A stretch of DNA of 6,642 bases from Silvanigrellales bacterium (GCA_028285285.1 JANQPW010000986.1:1-6642), one strand, 5' to 3'; positions 1 through 6,405 are shown, numbered from the stretch's first letter. Numbers and translations are program-made. Notes: generated from the sequence alone by a model not told the origin.

Positions 1-795
1 GAGACCGCTTCTGCCAAAGCACTGGGTTACGTTTTGATAGGCCAAGATATTTCCGAGCTCAAACGTGTTGAACGGCTCAAAAGCGACTTTGTGTCTACGG
101 TTAGCCATGAGCTCAGAACTCCCCTCACGTCGATTGCAGGGGCTTTGAAGCTCGTGGAGGCGGGGGCCGCTGGCTCTTTGAGTCAAAAGGGGCAAACGCT
201 TCTCGGTGTCGCGGGCCGCAACACAGACCGGCTCATTGCTCTCATAGGGGATCTCCTCGATATTCAGAAGATAGAAGCTGGGCAGCTCACCTTCGAAATG
301 GGATTCTTTGATGTGAAAGAGTGGGTGGAAGGCAATTTGGCTGTTTTGGAAACGTATGCCTCGGAAAAGAGTGTCCAAATGCTCGTGGCGGGTTTGGAAC
401 AATCTCTCTTGGTATGGGGAGATCGCGGCCGCCTCACCCAAGTGCTGCAGAACCTCCTTTCCAATGCTGTTAAGTTCTCACCACAAAACGGTCGGGTGTT
501 GGTGGAAATCGTTCCGTCGGAAGCCGGGGTGGAAGTGCGCGTGATCGATGAGGGGCCTGGTGTGCCCCCTGCCTTTCGCGAGAGAATTTTCGAAAAGTTT
601 TCTCAGGCAGACAGTGCTGACAGCAGGGAAAAAGGTGGCACGGGTTTGGGCCTTGCCATTGCCCAGGAGATTGTGCGGAGCCATGGCAGTGAAATTCGCT
701 TGGCCAGCTTTCCTGGACAAAAGGGGGCGTGCTTTGTCTTCGATCTTCCGCGAGATCCGCAATCAGCGAAGGCCTTCGAGCGAGCGGTCGGTTGA
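1..795 (+). CDS. Sensor histidine kinase, C-terminal part (5' end outside the window)
   Basis: The reading frame is open from base 1, so the gene starts upstream; the internal TTG at 34 is not a credible start because the sequence before it (a GYVLIGQDIS stretch) reads like the end of a PAS domain. Numbering codons from base 1, the H-box is SHELRTPL with the phospho-accepting His at codon 36 (bases 106-108), within a HisKA dimerisation domain of about codons 25-95. The HATPase_c domain follows: N-box with Asn 151 and Asn 155, G1 box DEGPGVP at about 183, F-box IFEKFSQAD, and G2 box GGTGLGLA at 212. All catalytic boxes are intact, so this should be an active ATP-dependent autokinase. No receiver domain follows. 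The kinase would phosphorylate a separate response regulator; the one at 1436-2203 is a neighbour but on the other strand, so the pairing is unproven. The last 33 bases overlap the convergent gene at 763-1473. Confidence 0.95.
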   Translation, partial: ETASAKALGYVLIGQDISELKRVERLKSDFVSTVSHELRTPLTSIAGALKLVEAGAAGSLSQKGQTLLGVAGRNTDRLIALIGDLLDIQKIEAGQLTFEMGFFDVKEWVEGNLAVLETYASEKSVQMLVAGLEQSLLVWGDRGRLTQVLQNLLSNAVKFSPQNGRVLVEIVPSEAGVEVRVIDEGPGVPPAFRERIFEKFSQADSADSREKGGTGLGLAIAQEIVRSHGSEIRLASFPGQKGACFVFDLPRDPQSAKAFERAVG

Positions 796-1473
796 AATCA
801 GTTCGCCCTGGAGGCGAGGTTCTTGAAGGGTGGGCTGGAAGATCGGCTTCCGCAATCGGATTCCAAATTCGAAGATCATGGCCACAGGGCGGAAACTGGA
901 TCCGCGAAAGTCAAACTCAGCATAGAGGCCGTTGCCTCCAAAAAGACCAAGGGTCACGATGGGTGCGGCGTCAAGCTTCCAGCTTTCCGCAGACTCTCGC
1001 GTGGTTCCCCAAGAAGCCCCGAGGTAGGGCCCCCCCTGGTCGAAGAAGAGGAAGGATCGGAACCCTGCCTCAAAGCGCACTGTGTTCCCAGGCATAAGAA
1101 AGCGGCCTGAGGCTAGGGAAAAGTCGACCCCATTCCAAAATGGCAAGCCCAAACCCAACTCAAGATTGAGAGATTCTTCAAAAAAACGGCTTTCACTGAG
1201 TGTTCCACGCGAACCAAGAGCTCCAAAGAGGCTCAGTTGGGGTTTGCGCGAGGGGCGGGCACCGCCCAAGGCCTGCGGGGGGGCCGGACCATTGGGTTTT
1301 GGTAAGATCAGCAGATCGTCTTTCTGGGCGCTGCTGTTGTCGTCTGCGCCTTCCTCCGGCGGGTTTTCAGCTGGCCATGCCTGCACGGGAAAAAGAATTT
1401 TGAGTGTGGCCAGGAGAACAACCCATCTCTTGACATCAACTCGCCTTCGGGGTTTGTGATTCAAGCAGTTCAA
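763..1473 (-). CDS. Exported beta-rich protein of unknown family, possible outer-membrane protein
   Basis: I do not recognise the family. The protein is about 236 residues from the TTG at 1473. It opens with a strongly basic stretch (KPRRRVDVKRW), then a hydrophobic core WVVLLATLKILFPV and an Ala-x-Ala-like cleavage region near residues 30-35 (VQAWPA), a convincing Sec signal peptide. An acidic and Pro-rich linker follows to about residue 75. The rest has short alternating hydrophobic/polar and aromatic strands (for example LNLELGLGLPFWNGVDFSL and GLYAEFDFRGSSF), as in beta-barrel or beta-sandwich envelope proteins. No in-frame ATG precedes the signal peptide at a sensible place. I chose TTG 1473 because GGAGAGGAG lies 4 bases upstream; TTG 1464 is the alternative. 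The start lies inside the 3' end of the response regulator gene, so translation is probably coupled to it. Its 3' end overlaps the kinase gene by 33 bases. Coding status is fairly secure, function is not. Confidence 0.72.
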   Translation of the reverse strand: MNCLNHKPRRRVDVKRWVVLLATLKILFPVQAWPAENPPEEGADDNSSAQKDDLLILPKPNGPAPPQALGGARPSRKPQLSLFGALGSRGTLSESRFFEESLNLELGLGLPFWNGVDFSLASGRFLMPGNTVRFEAGFRSFLFFDQGGPYLGASWGTTRESAESWKLDAAPIVTLGLFGGNGLYAEFDFRGSSFRPVAMIFEFGIRLRKPIFQPTLQEPRLQGELISTDRSLEGLR

Positions 1474-2203
1474 AGAGCTCCTCTCCAATTGACTGGCGAA
1501 GATCATCCTTAGCGGGTGCCTTGGCCGATTGAGTGGTCGTTCCTTTTCTTTGGGCCACATGCGCACGCTGTTGTGCTGTGGGCCAAACAGGTATCCAAGG
1601 TGCCTCATCGGCATAGAGAGTCAAATTGTGAGAGAGAAGGTCTTCATCGAGCTGAAGCAAATGACGTGGGAGGAAGGAGGAGTCTGCCAGCAGAATCACT
1701 CGTTCGCCGTCGACTTGGGCGGTGTAGGGAACATTCCCTTTGTTTTTAAAGCGGCGAAAAGTTTTTGTCTCATAAACTGAAAAATTCGGCTCTTGGCACT
1801 CGGAAAGAAGGGCTCTGACTTGGTCGGTCGAGACCTGCCACTTGAGAGGTTTGAGCCGCTGGTCAAGCACGCTGATTTCGACGGGTTTGAGCAGAAAGTC
1901 TTTCACTCCAAATTTGAGGCAGACCTTGATGAGCTTTTCGTCCCTATAGCCACTCATAACCACCACCGGCATGCGCTGGTGACGTTCCGAGCGGCGGATC
2001 CACTGCAACAGCTCAACCCCCGACATTCCTGGAAGAACGAGGTCAAGAAAGCAGCAATCTGGCACTGCTTTCTGAGACTTGAGAAAGCGAACACAGCTCT
2101 CGCCATTTTGGAAGGCTAGGGGACGATACCCCAGCTCTTTCACTTGTGTGGTCATCAGCTCAAGCAGGTCGGTATCATCTTCAATGACCAGAATCTGAGG
2201 CAT
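1436..2203 (-). CDS. Response regulator: intact receiver domain plus unrecognised C-terminal domain
   Basis: The protein is 255 residues from the ATG at 2203. Residues 3-115 are a CheY-like receiver: acidic pair D9/D10 in VIEDD, phospho-acceptor D54 in FLDLVLPGMSG, hydroxyl residue S84 in VVMSG, and K106-P107 in LLKPVE. All signature residues are present, so the domain should be phosphorylated and switch. Residues 120-255 match no output domain I know: there is no winged helix, LuxR-type or Fis-type HTH, GGDEF or AAA+ motif. A basic patch FRRFKNKG (149-156) followed by a short strand region ending in ADSSFLP is distantly PilZ-like, but the PilZ consensus is not met. A Thr/Ala/Lys-rich linker (about 220-240) leads to a final acidic helix. 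ATG 2203 was chosen over ATG 2215 because GGAG lies 6 bases upstream of it and the receiver begins immediately. The 3' end overlaps the exported-protein gene by 38 bases, indicating one operon. It is divergent from the PIN-like gene. Confidence 0.93.
   Translation of the reverse strand: MPQILVIEDDTDLLELMTTQVKELGYRPLAFQNGESCVRFLKSQKAVPDCCFLDLVLPGMSGVELLQWIRRSERHQRMPVVVMSGYRDEKLIKVCLKFGVKDFLLKPVEISVLDQRLKPLKWQVSTDQVRALLSECQEPNFSVYETKTFRRFKNKGNVPYTAQVDGERVILLADSSFLPRHLLQLDEDLLSHNLTLYADEAPWIPVWPTAQQRAHVAQRKGTTTQSAKAPAKDDLRQSIGEELFELLESQTPKAS
1478..1486 (-). promoter_or_regulatory. Ribosome binding site supporting the TTG 1473 start
   Basis: On the minus strand GGAGAGGAG ends 4 bases before TTG 1473, inside the last codons of the response regulator gene. 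It is the only good Shine-Dalgarno sequence near the signal peptide of the exported protein. Confidence 0.45.
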
Positions 2204-2209
2204 TTGAGT

Positions 2210-2213
2210 CTCC
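2210..2213 (-). promoter_or_regulatory. Ribosome binding site of the response regulator
   Basis: GGAG on the minus strand sits 6 bases before ATG 2203. The alternative ATG at 2215 has no comparable site, so this decides the start. Confidence 0.5.
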
Positions 2214-2246
2214 ATGGATCGGGTTTGTCTTCCAAATTGTCCGAGA

Positions 2247-2277
2247 ATTTTCCCCAAAAGAGATCGAGTGGAGTCAA
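2247..2277 (-). promoter_or_regulatory. Weak promoter candidate for the response regulator operon
   Basis: On the minus strand TTGACT (bases 2277-2272) is followed after 19 bases by GAAAAT (2252-2247). The -35 is good (5 of 6), but the spacing is long and the -10 only fair (4 of 6). It lies in the 131-base divergent gap at the expected distance from ATG 2203. Confidence 0.22.
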
Positions 2278-2292
2278 GGGCTTGTCACCTCG

Positions 2293-2322
2293 TTGCAGAA
2301 CTCTGGAATTTCTGCCGATAAG
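2293..2322 (+). promoter_or_regulatory. Weak promoter candidate just before the PIN-like gene
   Basis: TTGCAG (2293-2298), an 18-base spacer and GATAAG (2317-2322). It would start transcription almost at ATG 2335, which would fit the missing ribosome binding site. It is a weak match. Confidence 0.17.
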
Positions 2323-2334
2323 CCATTGGATCCG

Positions 2335-3150
2335 ATGAGAGGGATCTCTGAAGACGGGAAGAGGATCGTTATCGAAATTCATGACGCAGAAAAGCTATTC
2401 GAAACGGACGTGCCAGAGGGCCAGTTCATACTGATTGATTCCAGCGTTCTCTGCGAAGTTTGTGATCTCGAGCACCCCATGTACCAATCACGAGTGCGAA
2501 TGTTTGAGCGACTGAGTCGGGCCAAAGGAATTCAGTTTCGTTTCCCTCTCGCCACCCGACTTTACACTCGAGACTTTATGAGAAGACGATTCCTCACGGA
2601 CTTTCTGCGTGGCCAGATCAAAAAGCAGCTGGGTTTCAATTCTTCAACTGAAGCTTTTGACGAATTGGTCCAAGAAAGAATGCGTCGCTGCCCCAAGAGT
2701 ATTGAAGGCATTGAGGTTCTGACAGACGCCGATATTTCTCATATTCGCAGCGGGTGTTTTGGTTGCTTTGGCACCCTCGAAGAGGGAATTCGGCAGTGGC
2801 AGTTCATCTGTCAAATCGCCATGGGCAAAAAGCTTGAAATGGTTGGTGAGCGATTGGTTGCGCTTGGAATTCGTTACATCGATCTGAAAGAGCTAGGCGT
2901 TCAGGTAGACGGTAAACAGCCTCAATGGCGCAAGCAAGAAGAGTTGATGGTGCAGTACGGCCTCAATTCTTCCGACACGGCGATTGTTTCTTTGATTGAA
3001 GCCACCGATTTGATTTTTGGCCTCCTCTCAAATGCACAAGATCTTGTGGAGTTGCTTCAGCTGCGGGGGCACCTCAAAGACCTGCACTGTTACAGCTTTA
3101 ACAAGACCACTCCTCGTGTAGAGTCTTGTAGCTTTCCAAGAGTCTCTTAA
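2335..3150 (+). CDS. PIN-like domain protein with two CxxC motifs
   Basis: The protein is 271 residues from ATG 2335. The PIN resemblance rests on pattern: a first strand ending in Asp (FILIDSSVL, D35), an acidic residue after a helix in the TRLYTRDF segment (D80), a late NSSDTAIVSL motif with D214, and a final strand and acid in LIFGLLSNAQDL (D236). In PIN nucleases such acids bind Mg or Mn ions for RNA cleavage, usually as VapC-type toxins or RNA-processing enzymes. Here the core is interrupted by a long helical, Arg/Lys-rich insertion (about residues 80-205), so the protein is roughly twice the size of VapC, and no antitoxin-sized gene is adjacent. Two CxxC pairs, C40/C43 and C141/C144, could form a metal site. 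No signal peptide or membrane segment is present, so it is probably cytoplasmic. ATG 2335 lacks a clear Shine-Dalgarno; TTG 2293 is an alternative start. The gene precedes the receiver-TPR gene by 84 bases. The fold is an inference; the open reading frame is secure. Confidence 0.6.
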   Translation: MRGISEDGKRIVIEIHDAEKLFETDVPEGQFILIDSSVLCEVCDLEHPMYQSRVRMFERLSRAKGIQFRFPLATRLYTRDFMRRRFLTDFLRGQIKKQLGFNSSTEAFDELVQERMRRCPKSIEGIEVLTDADISHIRSGCFGCFGTLEEGIRQWQFICQIAMGKKLEMVGERLVALGIRYIDLKELGVQVDGKQPQWRKQEELMVQYGLNSSDTAIVSLIEATDLIFGLLSNAQDLVELLQLRGHLKDLHCYSFNKTTPRVESCSFPRVS

Positions 3151-3171
3151 GACCGCCCCCCTTTCTTCACT

Positions 3172-3200
3172 TTGCAGTGGGCCTGAAACTGTGTGAAAAT
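3172..3200 (+). promoter_or_regulatory. Promoter candidate for the receiver-TPR gene
   Basis: TTGCAG (3172-3177), 17 bases, then GAAAAT (3195-3200) with an upstream TGT extended -10 element. A start near 3207 would exclude the GTG at 3193 and agree with ATG 3235. It lies in the 84-base gap after the PIN-like gene, which could also be read through as an operon. Confidence 0.28.
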
Positions 3201-3225
3201 AGCCAAACCTGGAGCTGCTTTTACT

Positions 3226-3230
3226 GGAGG
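3226..3230 (+). promoter_or_regulatory. Ribosome binding site of the receiver-TPR gene
   Basis: A consensus GGAGG ends 4 bases before ATG 3235. The upstream in-frame GTG at 3193 has no such site, so ATG 3235 is preferred. Confidence 0.6.
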
Positions 3231-3234
3231 CTGC

Positions 3235-5334
3235 ATGACCCTTGCTCTTGGCATGGAAGATCGGTCGGCACACGTTGTTGTGATTGAGTCAGCTGCAAGT
3301 GCGCGTCAGCTGATCGGCACCGTGGTGCAAGAGCTGGGTTTCAAGAATGTGTCTTCTATGGATTCTATTCAGGCCGGTCTTGATTTTCTTTCGCAGGAAA
3401 AAGCTGACTTTGTCATTTGTCCGCTTGTGCTCGATGATTTTCCAAATGCGTTGCATTTCCTCAAAGTCTTGCGCAGCCACGCGGAGCTACAGCACATCCC
3501 TGTTTCTTTGTTTGTGAGTGAGGAAGGTCACGCAAGCCTGCCTTCGGCATTTGAAATGGGCGCGCTTTCTTGGCATGCGCGGGTGTTTTCTAAAGAGGCG
3601 GTCTTGTTCGAGCTCAACGAGCTCATGACCACACTGAAGCAGTCTGGTTTTCACACACCTTCCGCAGCTATCCATTACCTTCACTTATCGTATGCGAGCC
3701 AATCGCTGTTCCAAACCTCTCGGGAAGTGCTGCAAGATTTTTTGTCCCACTTCCCCGACTCGCGGCAGGCCCGCCTCAGCCTGGCCGATGCATTTTTGGC
3801 ATCGGGCGAGGTTGAGGAAGGAAAAAAACTCTTGGGTCAGTTCAAAGCAATCGGTTTTGAGGGGTGGGAGAGTGTTGCTCGGCGCCATTTCAACTCGCTT
3901 GATGAGGTTCCTGCGCAAATTGGCTTTACCCCCTGTTTGGTCATCGATGGTGACGAAAGCGTTCACAACAATCTCAAGAAAATTTTTGAAGAATTTCCGG
4001 AGTTCCGTGTTGTTCCCTTTAGCTCTGGATTGGCTGCAGACCAGTGGTGTCGTGAAAATGGAACCCCAGGGCTTATCATTCAGGAGTGGAAGTGTCGTGA
4101 TCTTCCTGGTCCAGCCTTTCTCCAGCGCATTCGCCAGCGTGGCTGGCACGATGTTCCCATTGTGGTGCTGAGTTCCTTGGTGACGCGAAATGATGCCCCT
4201 CTTCTCAAGGAAATGGGCGTGACGGAAGTTTTCGAAAAGCCCCTTGAGAAAGATCCTTTTGTGGAAGCTTTGGTTTTTGCGCTCATGCAGGAAAAAGACC
4301 CCACCGATCTGGCTATTTTGGAAGGAAAGATCTCTCGCCTTCTCAATATGGGAAACACGGAGTATGCCCTCCTGCTCAAGGCACGTGTGGATGGTCACCC
4401 TCGCGCCAGCTTGGGCCATAAGAAGTATATCGAAAGTCTGTTTCTCTTTCACCAAGAGAACTTTGAAGCCGCAAAAGTGACCGCTATGGAGGCAGCCCAA
4501 AATGGTGGCGAATCGTTGAAGTGTCTCACCGTGCTGGCGAGAAGCCTGGTGCGGCTTCGAGACTTTGATGCTGCGGTGAAGTGTTTTGAAAAGGCACGCT
4601 CCATTTCGCCCGCCAACGTGGAACGGCTTTGTGAACTTGCTGGTGTTCTTGCCGACTTGGGAAAACACGATCGTGCAGAGGAGGCGATTGGTGATGCCGC
4701 GCGCATTGACAAAGACTCTGAGCTTGTTCAGCAAACAGCTTCACAAGTGGCTATTAAGGCTGGAGACACCGCAAAGGCAAAGAGCATCATTTTGCACATG
4801 AGTCGTGTGAGCGGATTGGTTTCTGAAATGAACAATTCGGCTGTGGCTCTTGTGAAAGTGGGCGACTTCGAAAAAGCGTTGGCTCTCTATCGCCACACCA
4901 TCGATTCGCTGCCTGAAGAATTGGTCGAGGTCCGGTTGCGAGTGATCTACAATTTGGCGCTGGCCTATGCACGCGCGGGCCGTTTGAAGGAATGCCTTGC
5001 GGAAATCGAAGATCCTCCAAAAGACGAACAGGAAGAGTTGGCTATCACGAAGAAAATGGACTCCCTTCGGCGCAAGGTCACACAATCGCTTGAGTCAAAG
5101 CGCCCCTTGAAGTTGGTTTCGGATCAAGATGAAGAGACCCTCAGTGCGAAGGATGAGGTGGGTGCTTTGGGAATGAAAAAGGAAAACTCGGACAGCCTTG
5201 TTATGGAGTCGGGTCAAGCTGGCCTGTTTGGGCTGTTTTCAGCAAGCGCGGAAGAGCGTGCGGTCACGACCAAGAGTTTGGAAAGAGAAGCAAACTTCAT
5301 CCTCGGACGGGTGGCTCAGGCGGCTTCTGAGTAG
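3235..5334 (+). CDS. Double pseudo-receiver / TPR protein
   Basis: The protein is 699 residues from ATG 3235. Residues 12-135 form a CheY-like receiver fold (VVVIES start, repeated alpha/beta pattern), but the phospho-acceptor position in the ADFVICPLVLDDF strand is P63. Residues 143-215 are paired helices like TPR repeats (LSLADAFLASGEVEEGKKLL). Residues 232-350 are a second receiver: D238/D240 in VIDGDE, the acceptor site in GLIIQEWKCRDLPG is E284, serines S313/S314 in VVLSS, and K335-P336 in VFEKPLE. Residues 358-600 are tandem TPR-like units (for example VRLRDFDAAVKCFEKARSI and LALAYARAGRLKECL). A charged low-complexity tail follows. Receivers normally act by Asp phosphorylation; the first cannot, and the second carries a Glu that may mimic the phosphorylated state. 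TPRs bind partner proteins, so a cytoplasmic scaffold or adaptor role in signalling is likely. There is no enzymatic or DNA-binding domain. The 3' end overlaps the convergent lipoprotein gene by 38 bases. Confidence 0.9.
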   Translation: MTLALGMEDRSAHVVVIESAASARQLIGTVVQELGFKNVSSMDSIQAGLDFLSQEKADFVICPLVLDDFPNALHFLKVLRSHAELQHIPVSLFVSEEGHASLPSAFEMGALSWHARVFSKEAVLFELNELMTTLKQSGFHTPSAAIHYLHLSYASQSLFQTSREVLQDFLSHFPDSRQARLSLADAFLASGEVEEGKKLLGQFKAIGFEGWESVARRHFNSLDEVPAQIGFTPCLVIDGDESVHNNLKKIFEEFPEFRVVPFSSGLAADQWCRENGTPGLIIQEWKCRDLPGPAFLQRIRQRGWHDVPIVVLSSLVTRNDAPLLKEMGVTEVFEKPLEKDPFVEALVFALMQEKDPTDLAILEGKISRLLNMGNTEYALLLKARVDGHPRASLGHKKYIESLFLFHQENFEAAKVTAMEAAQNGGESLKCLTVLARSLVRLRDFDAAVKCFEKARSISPANVERLCELAGVLADLGKHDRAEEAIGDAARIDKDSELVQQTASQVAIKAGDTAKAKSIILHMSRVSGLVSEMNNSAVALVKVGDFEKALALYRHTIDSLPEELVEVRLRVIYNLALAYARAGRLKECLAEIEDPPKDEQEELAITKKMDSLRRKVTQSLESKRPLKLVSDQDEETLSAKDEVGALGMKKENSDSLVMESGQAGLFGLFSASAEERAVTTKSLEREANFILGRVAQAASE

Positions 5335-6283
5335 TCTGTTGCTTTTTGTAGAGGCCATCGAGCACGGCGTTCGTGCAGCCAAAACTGGGCACTAGGCTCC
5401 AGCCCCTTCGGTTGGAGCTTTCTGAGCGCAGGTCTGCCGAGAGGCCTTGGGCGAATCCGAGAAGCACTCGAGAAGCGGCTGAAGACCAAAAAAGGGGTGT
5501 CCCCGGGTCTTCTGCTTCCCAAACCGAAGCGCTCGCTTGCGATTTGAACACTGCGAAAAAATGAGCGCGTCCGGGTTGCCCCCATGCTTCAGGGTCTGGC
5601 GGTGGGCTGTCCCAAAGGAGCTCTCGAGTGGCGAGGCGGGGTGCGTCTGCCGTGGAATCTGATGCGAAGCGCATGGCCTGCAAGGAGTCGCCCTCCGCTG
5701 CTGGTGGGCGGAAGGAGAGGGGAAGCCCTTGTCGAGGTGTTGTTGGTTCCTGTGCGGAAGGCCATTCGAGGGAAAAAAGCGACCACCTGGCACAGGGAGC
5801 CTCACTCCGGGTGTTTGTGGCGCGCACAGGGCGTGGTTGCAGGGGTGTCAGCCTTATCTTCTGGCTCCACTGGGCTTTCCATTGGCCGTCAAAGAGCACG
5901 GCCTGTTCGGCACTTGAACAGGCGGTGAGGCCGTAGCGCCGGTTGAACTTCTGTTTTTGGCTCGTGTTCTTGACAGGGTGAATCGACTCGGGGAGGAGAA
6001 TGGCTGTGCTGCAAGCGGCCTGTTGCTCTCCCGAAGGGGCCAAAAAAACGAGAAACTCGTGGGCTCTTGGGAAGGATGCAGGCAGTTCTTCGCTTTCCCA
6101 TTCACGCCAAGCTGCCGCTGTTTGCTCTGTGGCGTCTGAGCCTGCGCTGGAGGGGTTTTCTTCAACTTTTTGTGGGCATCCGGGGACACACGCAGTGAGC
6201 AAGAGGGGGGCCACAAGAGGAGTTCTCCAGAAATGTTGCTTTCGGTATCTGCCGAAAGAAGAGGCTCTGGTCTGCTGTGTCAT
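5297..6283 (-). CDS. Putative lipoprotein of unknown family
   Basis: The protein is 328 residues from ATG 6283. The N-terminus has a basic region (RYRKQHFWR), a short hydrophobic stretch PLVAPLLL and the lipobox LTAC with Cys 32, so signal peptidase II processing and lipid anchoring in the envelope are expected. A Ser/Glu/Ala-rich linker follows, then a Trp-rich, Pro-rich globular region with four more cysteines (about residues 91, 122, 164 and 303) besides Cys 36, which could form disulfides in the periplasm or at the surface. I recognise no domain. ATG 6283 is preceded by AAAGGG at 6 bases. An in-frame ATG at 6358 would add 25 residues and make the signal peptide implausibly long. The C-terminus is Pro/Lys/Gln-rich and overlaps the receiver-TPR gene by 38 bases. 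The gene diverges from a TetR-family regulator, a layout in which the regulator often controls the neighbour. The signal peptide and lipobox are the main evidence that this is a real gene. Confidence 0.75.
   Translation of the reverse strand: MTQQTRASSFGRYRKQHFWRTPLVAPLLLTACVPGCPQKVEENPSSAGSDATEQTAAAWREWESEELPASFPRAHEFLVFLAPSGEQQAACSTAILLPESIHPVKNTSQKQKFNRRYGLTACSSAEQAVLFDGQWKAQWSQKIRLTPLQPRPVRATNTRSEAPCARWSLFSLEWPSAQEPTTPRQGLPLSFRPPAAEGDSLQAMRFASDSTADAPRLATRELLWDSPPPDPEAWGQPGRAHFFAVFKSQASASVWEAEDPGTPLFWSSAASRVLLGFAQGLSADLRSESSNRRGWSLVPSFGCTNAVLDGLYKKQQTTQKPPEPPVRG
5396..5418 (+). terminator. Possible terminator hairpin inside the convergent lipoprotein gene
   Basis: GCTCCAGCC and GGTTGGAGC form a 9-bp stem with one G-U pair and a 5-base loop, followed directly by TTT then C. 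It lies 62 bases past the receiver-TPR stop codon, in DNA coding for the lipoprotein on the other strand. The T-run is short, so efficiency is doubtful. Confidence 0.3.
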
Positions 6284-6289
6284 CTCAAG

Positions 6290-6295
6290 CCCTTT
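6290..6295 (-). promoter_or_regulatory. Ribosome binding site of the lipoprotein gene
   Basis: AAAGGG on the minus strand sits 6 bases before ATG 6283. With the lipobox position, it favours this start over the in-frame ATG at 6358. Confidence 0.4.
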
Positions 6296-6368
6296 GCTGT
6301 GGAACGCCGAGGAGTCGATTTTTTTTGCACTCACGAGGTTCAGAATATCATTTGACATTTGAACCGAC

Positions 6369-6384
6369 CTCTTAACTGTGAGAG
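6369..6384 (+). promoter_or_regulatory. Imperfect palindrome, candidate TetR-family operator
   Basis: CTCTTAACTGTGAGAG has matching outer arms (CTCT/AGAG) and one further symmetric pair in each half, 5 of 8 positions in all. It lies in the divergent gap between the lipoprotein and the TetR-type gene, where such operators usually sit. The symmetry is modest and could be chance. Confidence 0.22.
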
Positions 6385-6405
6385 TGAATTGACGGAAAGG
6401 TTGAA

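Noticed and set aside
803..817. Stem-loop TCGCC-CTGGA-GGCGA downstream of the kinase as a terminator
   Set aside because: The stem is only 5 bp (6 with a wobble) and no T-run follows.
837..851. Stem-loop GGAAG-ATCGG-CTTCC downstream of the kinase
   Set aside because: Five base pairs and no T-run; it lies in codons of the exported protein and is likely chance.
2335..3150. Reading the PIN-like gene as a VapBC toxin-antitoxin pair
   Set aside because: The protein is about twice the VapC size and no small antitoxin gene lies next to it; upstream is the divergent response regulator and downstream the 2.1-kb receiver-TPR gene.
3193..3234. GTG 3193 as the receiver-TPR start
   Set aside because: It has no ribosome binding site, adds 14 residues outside the receiver fold, and would lie upstream of the candidate transcription start; ATG 3235 has GGAGG.
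3685..4734. Long open frame of 349 codons on the minus strand inside the receiver-TPR gene
   Set aside because: It lies wholly within a plus-strand gene with clear receiver and TPR signatures. Its translation shows no domain, signal peptide or ribosome binding site, and has an odd composition typical of an antisense shadow.
5315..5331. Hairpin CTCAG / CTGAG at the end of the receiver-TPR gene
   Set aside because: Stem of 5 bp with a 7-base loop, and the nearest T-run begins 10 bases later, so it is not a convincing terminator.
5584..5936. Overlapping plus-strand open frames across the lipoprotein gene
   Set aside because: They have Arg/Gly-rich, domain-free translations and no start signals, and the minus strand gives a lipobox protein over the whole stretch.
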